64,000 nt of DNA from Brassica napus (Eukaryota > Streptophyta > Magnoliopsida > Brassicales > Brassicaceae), in NCBI RefSeq assembly GCF_020379485.1, contig NC_063436.1:12107389-12171388 (forward strand), read 5' to 3'. Of this stretch, positions 46,130 through 58,600 are shown in pieces. Every line of letters begins with the position of its first letter. The first letter of the stretch is position 1. The position numbers and the translations under genes are program-made. The notes under the pieces are model-generated. The model saw nothing but the letters and a program-made list of their open reading frames with translations. It was not told the DNA's origin and did no database searches.

Positions 46130-47580
46130 CACTTTATAATTTATATTTTTATAAAAAAGAGAATTAATTTTATTTTCGAAAAAGTTCACATGCCAAAGCG
46201 TAGAATATATATGTTTATATACATTTATAGATAATACAAGAACTCAGATATCTAGATCCGATAAGAACCACTCCGAACCCAAACTGAATATCCGAACATC
46301 CAGCTTTACATCTACTTACTATGGACGAAACGAGGGCTGAGCATTTTAACCTGGACACGAAAACCCAAACTGGAACCGATCAAAAAATACCCGACCTAGA
46401 ATCAGACCGAAAATTTACAAGTACCTTTTGGGTCTAAAATTGTTTTACCCAAAAGAACCATAACCGAAAGGAACCGACCCGAATATACTCGGACCCGAAA
46501 AGAACCGACCCGATAAGAACCAATTTGTACCCGACTTAAAAACATGTATATCTAAAACTATGATGTTTTTGTGTTCTATTTTATATATATTATTTTATGA
46601 TTTGTTGAAATATATTTTGTTAACAATATTTGTTATTATTTTGTAACATTTTTAAGTAATATGAAGTCTTAAAATGTAAAATTTAAAGTTTAAAATATTT
46701 TAGTTTAGTTATTAATAGTTTCATTTAAATTATTTTATAAAATTTTAGATATATATGACAAATATCAACTAAATTTGATGAAACTGGGTATGCCATGTCT
46801 TTTTCACATCCTAAATACCCGAACCCGACCCAGACCCGGACCCGATATGGACCCAAAAAATTACAGATATTTTATGGGTATTTTAATTATAGACCCGAAC
46901 CGACCCGGATTTGAGAAGAACCGACATAAACCCGAACCGAAAATTTTTAAGTACCTATTAGATCTAAATATTTAGGACCCGAAAAGAACCGGCCCGAACC
47001 CGACCCGAACTCCCAGACCTAGACGAAACAAAGGATGTAGTAAGTTCCAAGAAGCACATAGTAAAACAAGTTTAGGTAAGTAAGCCTTGCCCGATTTAGT
47101 TGCTTGAACTTTGGATCAAAGGGTCCATACAAAAATACAATTGGAATTTAGTGCTACTACTAGCCACTGTTCACCATATATGTGCATTAACTTATGGACA
47201 TCAGACGCTCGTACCTACACGCTCTACTTCACAGAATGCAACTAGAGTGATACAAAACATACGATACGATGGGTTTACTCACCCTAATCACCTAGAAAAT
47301 TTATGAAGCATAGGAAAATAATCAAATCTCAATCACAATAAATGCTTCTGGATCCCTAATACTTTTTAGGGTCCACGTTTACATTTTGGGCGTAACGTTC
47401 TCAAAATGGTTCTTTTTTTTTTTTTTACTTTGGCCTTTTTCGGTATTAAAACTAAAAAACGACATCGTTTAATCAAGGTATCTATGTGGTTGAGCGAGGT
47501 CCAGAGGCTGAACAAGCAACCTCATGATGATCTTATATTAGCATTGGAACCCTTTGTATTATGTGAAAGATTCCTCCGCC
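45692..47580. other. Intergenic with dispersed ACCCGAAC repeat
   Basis: A long TA microsatellite (46081-46126) is followed by about 750 bp (46290-47020) rich in ACCCGAACCGACCCGA-type units, a degenerate dispersed repeat also seen at 24.8-25.0, 29.2 and 53.9-54.1 kb. No protein was recognised. The last 150 bp should hold the TIC55 leader; CGACATCGTTT at 47460 is a motif noticed but not interpreted. Confidence 0.5.
46081..46126. repeat. TA microsatellite
   Basis: About 23 uninterrupted AT units, the longest in the window. Confidence 0.9.
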
Positions 47581-49664
47581 ATGGCTGCTCCATTTCTAAG
47601 CTCCCCTCTTCAAATCACATCCACTTCTCCGATTCTCTTCACTAAAGTGACTCCCACAAACCAAATCCAATTCAACCAGAGAACAACGTCAACATGCACA
47701 TCCAACAAACTCCGTCTCCTCCGCCGTTCCGCTGCCGCTGGTACCGCCGTGACGGATCAGACAGAAGGAGGAGAAGAGGTTCTGATAAACCCCACTCCTG
47801 AAGAGGAGAAACGTGAAGAGGTGGTGGATTACGATTGGACAGAGGAGTGGTACCCTCTGTACCTCACCAGAGACGTTCCCGACGATTCGCCGCTTGGTCT
47901 CACCGTCTTCGATCGCCAAATCGTGTTGTACAGAGACGGCGAGGGTACGCTTCGCTGTTACGAAGATCGGTGTCCACATCGGTGAGCGAGAACCACTCGT
48001 TTTTATTTGCAAAAAATCTCATCTCTTTAAATATCACTACTGTTTAGAAACGGCTGAATCAGGACATGTTACTCGATTTAGTTCGGTTCGGTCGGGGATT
48101 TTAAATTAAACCCAATTTTATTAAATATATTTTATTTTCTATGTAGTTAGTAAAATATTAAATTATTTAAAGAATGCCTATTAATTACACAACAGTGATT
48201 TGTTGGTTATATAAATTCTAGATCGTTGATGTCAAAATAAAAAAAAATCTAGATGGTTCAGGTTGATTTGATTCGGTTTGGATTATGAATTTGATTTCCA
48301 TTCAGGTATTTTGCCAACATATATTGCTTGAATCTCAAGTTTGCTCCACATGTGTGAGTGTTGTCTAATAGGTTAGCTAAGTTGTCTGAAGGACAATTGA
48401 TTGATGGGAGGTTGGAATGTTTGTACCATGGTTGGCAATTTGAAGGAAATGGCAAATGCGTCAAGATACCACAGGTTTTCCTGTTCATAAAATAAAAGAT
48501 TTCGAAGATTCTTCACTCACTTACTCGTTTTTATGTTAACAGCTTCCTGCGAGTGCCAAGATTCCAAAGGTTGCTTGTGTGAAGACCTACGAGGTGAAGG
48601 ATTCACAGGGAGTTGTGTGGGTTTGGATGTCTACAAAGACGCCTCCAGACACGGAAAAACTTCCTTGGTTTGAGAATTTCGCTAGACCCGGTTTCTATGA
48701 CATCTCGGGTGTTCACGAGCTACCTTACGACCACTCCATCCTTCTAGAGAATCTTATGGATCCGGCTCATGTCCCTATCTCTCATGACAGAACTGACTTC
48801 ACTGCCAAAAGAGAAGATGCTCAGCCGCTTGTCTTTGAGGTCACGGAGAGAACTAACCGTGGTTTCGCAGGGACTTGGGGACGGGAGAAAGAAGGCGGGA
48901 AGGGGAGTAATTTACTCCGGTTTAGTGCTCCATGTGTTCTGCAGAACAACCGGGAGTTTGAGGGAAAGGACGGGGTGAAGAACTACTTTTCAGGGCTGTT
49001 TCTCTGTAGACCTACAGGACAAGGGAAGTCTATGCTTATAGTTAGGTTTGGTGTCACGAAAAGATCGCCTTTGGTTCAGGTATTACCTCTGTGGTTCTGG
49101 CATCAGAATGCATGCAAGGTCTTTGAACAGGACATGGGGTTTCTATCGTCACAAAACGAGGTTTTGATGAAGGAGAAAGTACCAACTAAGGAGTTATATC
49201 TGAACCTAAAGTCATCAGACACGTGGGTTGCTGAATATAGAAAGTGGATGGACAAAGTTGGTCATGGGATGCCTTACCATTTCGGGCATAGGACGATCTC
49301 TCTCCCTAAGGTCCCTCCTGTAGTGGAACACGCCCCTGCAGGACTCATTGCAGGTCTCTCGGCTTCGTACCCTGCAAAAGGTGGAATTGGTACTATGCAG
49401 GCTCCCAATTTGGCTAACCGCTACTTCAGACATGTGATCCATTGTAGAAGCTGCAGCAAAGTGATCAAATCTTTTGAACTCTGGAAAAATATCCTCTTTG
49501 GTACAGCCGTGGCCTTGACGGCTTTGGCCATTCTGGTGGTTAGTAGACAGTGGAAGGCTGTACTGTTAGGTTCAGCTACGTTGTGCTCGGCCGCAGCTTA
49601 TGCTTGCTTAAGAGCTATACAAATGAACACCAATAACTTCATTAGAACACACCGAAGACTATGA
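47581..49664 (+). CDS. TIC55: TIC55, Rieske oxygenase of the plastid inner envelope
   Basis: Exons 47581-47981, 48372-48474 and 48543-49664 give 541 residues with correct phases. A serine/threonine-rich transit peptide (about 1-50) precedes the Rieske [2Fe-2S] centre: C131-x-H133 and C150-x2-H153 (CLYHGW). The mononuclear iron site has N238, D241, H244 and H249 in [13 protein letters not shown]. Near the C-terminus lies the CxxC pair C469/C472 (HCRSC), then two membrane helices (about 487-505 and 509-526). TIC55 was found with the protein-import translocon and later shown to hydroxylate phyllobilins in chlorophyll breakdown; the CxxC is a thioredoxin target. The upstream in-frame codons from 47554 are not preferred because the transit peptide begins at MAAPFLSS. 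Confidence 0.95.
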
Positions 49665-51333
49665 AAATGTATACCGGCATGTCGCCTCTTCCTACCATTT
49701 GTATTTCATGAAATACTATTTTGCTTGTAATCATGAAGATTCTATATTGAGCAATTTCTTTTCTTTCTCTTTGCTTTCTAAGGAATTGGAGGCAGAGGCT
49801 TGAGCTGTTAATTTACAAGCCATTACCTTTCGGACTACTTCCTACCTACACAGAATATTAGATAATCTACTCAAAACTATCCCAAGTATTATAGTGTGTC
49901 CCAAACTTCATCAACTCCTTTAAATGGATCTGGAGTCATACCAAATTACCGAATTTATGTCAAAACGACCACTTTGGATGTAATTAGATATATTCAAAAG
50001 TTATTGGCGCTAAATCAAATTATTGAAAAGTTTATTTGACCCAAATCCAAAACCGGATCCAGACCTTAAATAAACTCGACCCTGTTTATTTTCTAATTGA
50101 ATTTGGGAAAATCTGTGTTAGGGTTTTCTCAATAGATCTTCTACGTAGAGTCCTTGGATAATACTTGTTGTTCCTGATCGAGTTTCAAATTCTTAAGATT
50201 TACAGTTTTGTTGAGGTCGGACCAAGTAAAAGAGGAACAAACTCGATGGTAGATTATTTCGAAGACGCTTTTATTGATCAGAAGAGTATGACTTTACAAT
50301 GAGTGTGAACAAGAGGAAAAAACAGCTGGTGCTCGTCTGAGTTAGCCGGGAAAATACAAATCAGCTAGAAGAGTAAAATGTAAAACCTAGCTCGTAATGC
50401 AGAGTAAAGTCAAGCCATTCAGCCGAGTACGAGTGTCGAGCTGATTGGCGCTGAGTGATTTTGAGTCGAGCCGACTAAATGGGCAAATTCCTTATTTATT
50501 GGACCTTGTGGAGGGATGTAATCTATCTCCTACTATATGTCTCCCAAGTTCACTTGTGAGAGGCGCATCCGATCTCAATGAATTTGCGAGGTTGGGTCGG
50601 GAAAATAAAGGGTTGGGTCTGGAGCAGCGACAAACACGATCTGTCAATTGCTCGTTAGTTACTTTTTTTTTTTTTTTTTTTTGCTAAAAAGCTCGTTAGT
50701 TACTTGCGCATGTTTCTAATGACGGGAGCGATTCTTTGTTACTCGGCGAAATTCCGTGCGAGAAAATGGTGACGAACGTGATTGTCAGATGCTCGGCAGT
50801 TATTGGTTGATCGATCAGTAGCTGATACAAGTAAAAGTGAAGAAGGCGAGATCGTCAGTTGCTCAGCTAAGGTTCACGCGTTTGGATAGTGATGAAAGAA
50901 ATCGTCTGCTTGGCGAAAGAACGATGTTTCTCAGCACAAGTACTTGGCGATTTACAAACCTAGTATGCTTCGGTTTGAACTGAAACCAAATTTCAGTTTA
51001 CTCCAAGAAGTAGAATCGTCGTGCCTAAAAACAGAGAAAAATAGGCGGCGCCTTAGGCCCAATAAGCCTAATGCCGTCCTAGAGTCTTGCACCTGTAGTG
51101 GCGCTGATGATGATGACTGCTGAGGTCGACATCTCTAAAGGCTTTTTTTCTTCTTTGTATCCCGTAGACCCATTTCTTTTCAGATACTAACAATAATTTT
51201 GAATTACATTGACTTAAATAATTGACCCAACAAAACATTCATGTATTTTTTCAAATCTTTATTTCATTACCACCAGGAGACATATTGTGATAAATTGCAA
51301 TTATAATGGACTTTTAGAATAAGATGACTACAA
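49665..51333. other. Intergenic, possible solo LTR
   Basis: On the minus strand between about 51100 and 50160 there is an LTR-like stretch: CAATAAATAAGG near 50500, then a GATCAATAAAAGCG polyadenylation-type block near 50275. No partner LTR, primer site or coding sequence was found. A T run lies at 50662-50681. Confidence 0.3.
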
Positions 51334-53559
51334 TCAGACGACAGCGACAACTATCTGATTAACGGTATCAACATGGGATTTGATAGTTTCTTTGGAAATG
51401 GCATGACGACTGTAGAAACTTTTTAATCTGTCGAATGTTTCCGCTAACTCTGATTCTTCAGTGCCGATCGAGATCCTCACCCAATTCTTTGCTCCTAAAG
51501 CCACTCCTACAAAAGTCCCCAAAAATATAAAAATATAAATAAACAAAAACACAAACGTTGATTATTAAAGATCAATAAGCTTAATTATCTGAAACCAAAT
51601 GCATATGGATGAAGATATATATGTTTCTAAAAGAGATCAATACCTGGTACAAGGACTAGACTCTCTTCACTGACTAGCTTCGTACAAAAATCGAGATCAT
51701 TTTCTATATTAGCTAACACTGATGTGTCAAGCCTTAACTGCAAAATAAATCATTTATAAAGTTATGGTCCATATAAATGTAGATTATGAGTTTATGTTCT
51801 GTAATAATGAGTTAAAATCAAAGAAAATACCCATAAGTAAGAACAAGATTCAGGTTTCTTGGGGCAAAAAAGACAAGGGATGTCCCGTAGCCTCTCAAAT
51901 GAAAGCTCTACATTGCGTTTCATAGCTTTATTCTTCTTGGCGAAGTACTCCTTGGGTGTTTTCTCCAATATTTCAGGAAGTGCTTCCTATCAAAATCAAT
52001 AAAGAAGTATAAAAATAATTTAGAAATGTTTATTAGAAAACCGAAACTCTAAGATAAGAGTCGATATCTTAATTGATAGCCAGGGACTACAAACCTGAAG
52101 AAGAAATGAAGGCTGTGGAGTTAAGTCAAGACAATCCTCGATTGATTCAACTACCTGTGTAAGCAAAAGGCCGAAAACATCAAATATACTTTCTAACGAA
52201 TGTCCACAAATCATCTAATTAAATTGCTGGTTATAGTTATATTATACTCTTTATACGTGTACAAACTCATTTTAATTAAGAAATCAGTTAAAGGAAATTG
52301 ACTAACCCCTGCATCTTTAAGAATGCGATTAGAATCATTCATGGCCATCCAGCCGATTCTCCAGCCAGGTACAACCCATCCTTTGGATATGGATCCGAGC
52401 GTGATCACCGGAGCTATCGATGCAAATGTACCCATTGGAACAAAGGGCCTTTCTCCATATACAACCTTATCATATACTTCGTCGGATATAACCACTATAC
52501 CGAGTTTTTTAGCCATCTCCGCAACCTAAAGATCGATCAATAAAAAAAACCTGTTAGTTCGTAAACTAATAAAAACATTATACATATCACAAATATAATA
52601 AAGGCTAATATGAAAGAGACTATATATATACCTTCTTAAGATGATCGTAGGTGTAGACGTTTCCACATGGATTGTTGGGGTTGATGAGGACAAGTGCGAC
52701 GGTATTCTTATCGGCAGCAGCCTCGAGGGCATCCAGATCAATCTCAAAATCTCTTTCCGGGAGGAGATCGTATTTGCGAACCTCGACGCCGCTGTAAATA
52801 GCGCGAGCATCATAGTGAGGATATCCTGGATTAGGAAGCAGAATGTTGCCTGCTGGATTGCCTGCGAGAGAATCTAATACGATCTCAATCGCTTGGTTGC
52901 ATCCGCCCGTGATATACACATCCTCCGGTCTTAGCTTAGTAGGAAGCTCGCCATTTAGATAATCTGCCACCGCTCTGAGAAAAACAAAAATACAATTTAA
53001 TCACTCGAAATGTCACCTTACGAGCAACTCTGTTAAAAGTTTTTTAGAAAATATATCAGCAATGAAAATATGAAAATGTCATGAGAGATATTCATCAAAA
53101 AAACTTTATATCATTAATTTCTTTGTGACTGATTTTAACTTTTATTATAAACTAAAATTTAATTCAATAAAGAAATATATTATATTAAAATACTAATTAA
53201 GTTATTAATAATCTTCTGGGACTCCTACTAATAGAGATTTTTATTTTTGGGTTTTTGATAAAACAATGAAGTTTCAGATCAAACCTTCTAGCGTTGAAAA
53301 TTCCAGGGCTAGGTGCATATGAGTTGGCCATGCCGGAGCGGACGGCTGCAGCTACAGCTTCTTCCGCTTCAGGGCAAGTCTTGAAGCTATGAGTCGTGGA
53401 GGGCAAAATGGTCTTTCCATTGTTGAAGTTGCAGTTCTTAAACATTCCAAAGACGAGTTTTCTCAATGTTACCGCTGCTGCATCACTCGTCGCACCGTTT
53501 CCTCGGAACTGCCAAACACTGTCGTTTGCATTGCAGTTGTCATTACCGTTGGTCGCCAT
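51334..53559 (-). CDS. TAT3: Tyrosine aminotransferase-like protein (PLP-dependent)
   Basis: Seven minus-strand exons: 53559-53285, 52974-52632, 52525-52307, 52154-52095, 51986-51831, 51737-51644, 51506-51334 (439 residues, phases consistent). Fold-type I aminotransferase landmarks are present: NPNNPCG (about 190-196), SDEVY (D221, Y224), the cofactor lysine K254 in SISKGW and GWRIGW (R262). The enzyme transfers the amino group of tyrosine or related amino acids to 2-oxoglutarate. Arabidopsis TAT3 (At2g24850) is a jasmonate- and wound-induced member. Assignment as TAT3 rather than a C-S lyase or other TAT paralogue is supported by position next to TIC55 (At2g24820). Confidence 0.9.
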
Positions 53560-54989
53560 CGATTATCTGCCTTTTGGTTCTTCTTTTAGTTATGAATACA
53601 GTTTGTTTGTCGTGGGCAGATCTCATCCCGGTCAAGGCATTTATAAAAAGGTCACACAAAGAACAAATAACAAGATTCTTTTTCAGCAGAATAAAAAAGT
53701 CAAATTTCAGCACAAAAAACATGCTGCAATGTTTAGTATTCTTTAGAGTAATATTAAACGAACCTGGTAGGTAGTACAGTACATGTACACATACGATAGT
53801 TATATTATAATCTTAACGTGCTCATTCTAAAAACTATGGGGCCATCTATTATTGACTCATTAACACATTAGTTTGACTAGGGCCAGGCGTAAAATCCGTA
53901 ATATGGAAATTCAAACCGAATCCGAACCGAAAAACCCAGTTCGTACTCGATTCAAATTATAAAAATTACCTCAATGAATTTTGTAGAGTGTTACAAAACA
54001 TATATGAATCCAAAACGTTATTAACCGAACCCAAACGGATAATCCGAAAACCCCAAAAACGAAAAAATATCCGAAAGAAATCGATCCAATTGTATAAATT
54101 AATATAAATATTTGAAATAGAGTGTATGTTGCAAATATCGACATGTTAAGTTTTTGGCACCGACTTCAAGGAACTAATCACAATGATTCAAAATTCTAGA
54201 GCATGGTCAAACTTTCTACGGAATTGAAGGAGCTGTCAAGACTAAATGCTAAATTTAATGATTTCTAGATTATTTATCTTCTCCGTTCTCAAAATGTTTC
54301 ATCAAAATGTTTCGTCAGATTCATTAGTTAAGATAGCAAGATGATTTCATCATCAAGAGTTTTATTATATTGGTTGTTCTATTTCGATATGGTTTTCCAG
54401 ACCACTTCAATCTTGAATAATAGATCAGCGGTTTGACAAATAATATGGATTCCAAACAATATATAAAACCATCACAGATATACACAAACAATTCCAAACA
54501 ATCAATAAAAAAATTACAAAACAATGATATAATTACAGACCCACCAAAATGAAAAGGAAAAAAAAATTGGAACCCAAACTGGACAAAAGTCATCACGCAT
54601 TTTCTTCACGGCCATACCCGCCAAGAGAAAAAAAAAATTGCTTCCAAAAGCTGACAAACCAAACAAAAAGAAAGAAAAATTGCATACAACTCCGAGTAAA
54701 TAGCAATACCTGCAATAACAATACATCGTTGAAACAGATCATGAAGAGATTAGTTTTCTTCAGACACTATGAACCACAGATTATTTAAGCAATATCACCA
54801 TTTCATTATAATATATCACTAATCTCAAGGCATACATGTTACAAATTTGAATCTAATACTTTACAGAAATTCATAGCCTGTTACACGAAATATTACCAGA
54901 CAACTCACATCTTTTTGCGTCATCAAAGTAGCACTCAACCAAAACATTACCATATTAAGGGTTAAGTGAAGCGAAAATGAGATGTTTAC
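53560..54989. other. Intergenic 5' of TAT3
   Basis: Promoter side of TAT3, then ACCCGAAC-type dispersed repeat (53890-54090). A little coding-like sequence near 54960-54900 on the minus strand (VECYFDDAKRCELS) may continue the remnant described next. Confidence 0.4.
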
Positions 54990-55222
54990 CTAGTGAAAAC
55001 ATCAAAACTGATGCCAACTGATGATATGTGCGGTCTGTATATATGATGAGGGTTTTCATCACTGAGGCCCTGAAAATACATTCTCTAAAATATCATGCAG
55101 TTTTGGTGACCGTCTCCGGAACAAAGGTTCTAGCCGGAAAGATGGGACACCGATCTGCCATCTTTTGGCATCATACATCTCATTCCAAGCTTGTACAATC
55201 TCATCGATCTTGAATCCCATAC
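54990..55222 (-). pseudogene. Frameshifted exon of an unrecognised gene
   Basis: Between an acceptor (ATGCAG, to 55223) and a donor (AG-GTAAAC, from 54989) the minus strand reads [34 protein letters not shown] and [12 protein letters not shown]. After a one-base insertion in the TTTTCAG run (near 55070) it continues [20 protein letters not shown]. The amino-acid pattern is clearly protein-like and both splice borders are good, yet I cannot name the family. It looks like a recently broken or partly copied gene. Confidence 0.4.
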
Positions 55223-55655
55223 CTGCATTTCTTGTTTGATCGTTATACTTATATATATATATATATATGTAAGTAAATCTGCTAGAGTTTATTATACATC
55301 TATAAGTTTACGACTTTGTCTAACAAGCTGGGTCACTTTACGACTTTGTCTAACAAGCTGGGTCACTTTGGGCTATTGAGACACATTTTGAGTGGGAGAA
55401 TACTATAGTACCCCGTGAAAAGCAAACCAGAGTGGGTCTAGTTAGATTGGGGTTTTTAGCGGGTTTGGGTTTTGAATTTTGAAATTTTAAGTTTTTTTTA
55501 TTTGTTTAATTTGTGTATTTCCATCGGGGCGCGAGACGGGATAGGGAAGCGTTCTCATTATCAGATTTGGGAATTTTTAAGTTGAGGTTCCATCGAAGGC
55601 GAGAGAGAAAAAGTTTTCAAGTTCAATCTGGTGGATAGGTTTCTTCGATCCCCAG
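55223..55655. other. Spacer holding a tandem duplication; left end of the Mutator-like element expected here
   Basis: A perfect 30-bp tandem duplication spans 55307-55366. The left terminal inverted repeat of the MULE should lie in or before this stretch but could not be identified without its right partner, which is outside the window. Confidence 0.4.
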
Positions 55656-58600
55656 ATGACTACGATGCGTAGACGATCGGGGAAAGAGCATGTGGGCGGT
55701 GAGTGTCCCTTATAACCGTATGCGTTTTCCATTTTTTTTTAGGGTTTATAATGGAGTGAGAGTCAGGGACTTAAGTTTTTTTACTTCGTTTGCAGAGGAG
55801 GATAATTCTGGCGGTCATCCCGATGAGAGATTACCGGAGAGATTGTTTGCGACGGATAGATACCCTAGTCGACGTCTTAATGTTTATTCTACTTTGGATT
55901 TCCTAGTCGCGGTGAAGGATGTACTTCGTGGGACGCCGGAGATGGATAGGATTATGGGCTCCTGTTTCGGGAAGTTGTTTGATTTACCTGTCCGTAGATG
56001 CAGCTACTCCTCCGTGATGATACACGCGCTGCTAGCGAGGCAGCTGGTGACGAAGAAGAGGTACGAAGCGTGGCCAATTTTTGGTGGCAACCCTCTAAGG
56101 TTTTCAATGGTGGAGTTTGGGCGTGTCACTGGGCTCCCTTGTGGCGAGTTTGAGGAAGGATATGTTGTAGATCTGAAGCAAAAATACAAGGAGGAGGACT
56201 ATGCTTATTGGGACAAGTTGTTTGACGGCAGGCGCGACATAACGATTCCTGACGTAGTTCAGATGGTGACAGAGGACCTTACCATTTCGCGCAGCCGTCG
56301 GTTGAAGCTGTGTTTGATAATTATTGTTGATGGGGTGCTTATAGCCTCGACCCAACCAGCTCGGCCTACACTTAAGCATGTGAAGCGGGTGGAGAATCTG
56401 AAGAATTTCTTGGCTTTTCAGTGGGGGAGGGAGTCATTTTACTGGACAGTGAGCGACATGATTCCACCTAAGAGGATTTTGGGGGTTTGCAATGACCCGC
56501 CTGCAGAGTTCTGCACAAAGCTGAGACAGAAAACCAAAAAAATGACAGGTTTGCCGCTGGCGCTCCAGCTAGTTGCCTATGAATGCATACCTCAGCTCTT
56601 GGCTAGGCTCGGTGGTACTGATGACCAGAAGATCATAGACTGTGAAAGCCTCCCACAACACACGGGGTTGAATTTGGTGGACGTTTTGGCAGCTGAGCAC
56701 CATCATGAGGTATTGTTGTGTACATGTAATGTGTTCTGTGTACGCGTGTACACGTGATTACAAGCGAATATATGTACTAGTAGTTGCCCATTGTACACGC
56801 GTGGTGGGTTGTAGGTTTTGTTTGGTGGTGTTACTAATTGGTGGGGTTTTCTGGGTTATTGCAGCTGACTGTGCAGCCAATGATGGAGATAGAGCCTGAC
56901 AAGCTAGAAGGGTGGGGAGAATGGGATGATGAGATAGATGATCGGAGGGTGAAGTACCTCGTGCGGCTTATCGTAGGCGGACATAAGTTCACGAAGTCAA
57001 TGTGGCGCGGTGGTGACGTAGCAGAGGTTTTGTACGATCATGAGAAGCTTAAGGCCGCAAAGAAGAGGAAAAGGGAGGCCGGTAATCCGAAAATCAATGT
57101 TGAGGGTGGGCATGTTTTGAAGCAAAGACGAGTGAGCACTTACTTTAGGAGGCCGACTTTGAAAGATGATGATAAACATAACAAGCTAGCTTCACGGGTT
57201 GATGCTTTGGAAAAGGTGGTGGTGTGGATGAAAAAGAGGTTGGGGAGGCGCAAGAGGATAGGGGTTACACCGAGGAAAGAGTTTTTGTGTAGTGGAGGTA
57301 GGGTGAAGGAAAAAAAGAAGAAGAGTGCAGTAGCGGACGAGTCGCCAAATCTGTCAGTTGAAGACATGGAAGAAGAAAGTGATGATGTGAGGGTTGACGT
57401 TGATGATGTAGCAATAGGTAACGAAAAGTTGCCTGCTGAGAGTGAGGATGGGGAAGGGGAAGAAGAGGAAGACGGTGAAGAAAGTGTAGGTGAGGATGTG
57501 GAATCAGAAGACGAGGAAGAAGAGAAAGACGTTGAGGATAGTGGTGGTGAGGATGTGGGAGCGGAAGATGTGAATGATAGTGTTGGTGAGGATGAAAAGG
57601 AGGATGGCAAAGAGAAGGGTAGCGGAGGTACTGATGTACAGGTGGAGGGGATGTTGTCTGAAGAACCACCGGAAGTGCTTGCACCGTTGAAGGAAGGAGA
57701 TGGTGTACCGCTGCAGTGGGTTAATGTTGGGGCAACTGCTAAGAGTGGGTGCGTATTGGACAGGGCGACAACCAGCAAAACATTTGTTGTGAGTGAAGAC
57801 AAGGTAAACCAATGGAGTGTGTTTTAATATTGATTCCTGTTTCCGTCTTTTAATTGTAGTAATGATTCAGGGCTGCATTGATAGTGGAGCTGCTGGAGCA
57901 AAGGAGGGTGCAAATGTTACAGAGGGTGGGGACGAAGCAGAGTCTAAGGTTTGTGTTTGCTGGGATTATTTGTTGGCGTAAGGTTTTGTTGGGGAAATTG
58001 AACTCATTAAATGTGTTTTGATGCAGGAATCAGATGTGTTGTTAGCAAAGGAATATGTAGGTCCTTCTGGTGATGGCCGTACAACCGAAGTTGCGCAGGT
58101 AAGTTGTACGTATGGAAATATGTAGTTGTACGTGAGGGTGAACGTGTTGATGGTGTTGCAGGGCAAAGTTGTGAAACCAAACATACGCGCCGAGGATGGG
58201 GGCGGTGCTGCGTTGGAGGAGAGGACAGAGGTTTGTATATGTTTGTCGATTTGTGTAGTGAAGTTTATGTTTGTGTGTGGCCTGAACAACTTTGTTTGCG
58301 ACCAGCAGGAATTGTCTGGGCTTGATAAATTTGTGGGAGGGATTGTAAGGGGTGCAGCTGGAGAACCAGGTGTGGGGTATGACGCCCCTGCAGTTAGTAA
58401 GGTGAGGGGTGACAATTGTTGTGAATTGTACATCTATTGTGTGTAGGGCTGAGTTTGGTTTGATCTAGTGTGAGTCGTTCACGTGCAAGAGCCTTTGTGA
58501 GTTGTACAGGGGTACAATCAGATTCTATGTGTACGTGTGGATGAGTTGTCATGAGGTGTACATGTGTACTTCGACTGTTTAGGGTCCGTGTGTGGAGTTA

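Noticed and set aside
47554..47580. Upstream in-frame extension of TIC55
   Set aside because: The transit peptide and family start fit MAAPFLSS at 47581; the extra nine codons have no support.
57140..57802. Serine/proline-rich minus-strand ORF of 220 codons
   Set aside because: Shadow of the acidic exon 3 of the Ulp1 gene; no start context or domain.
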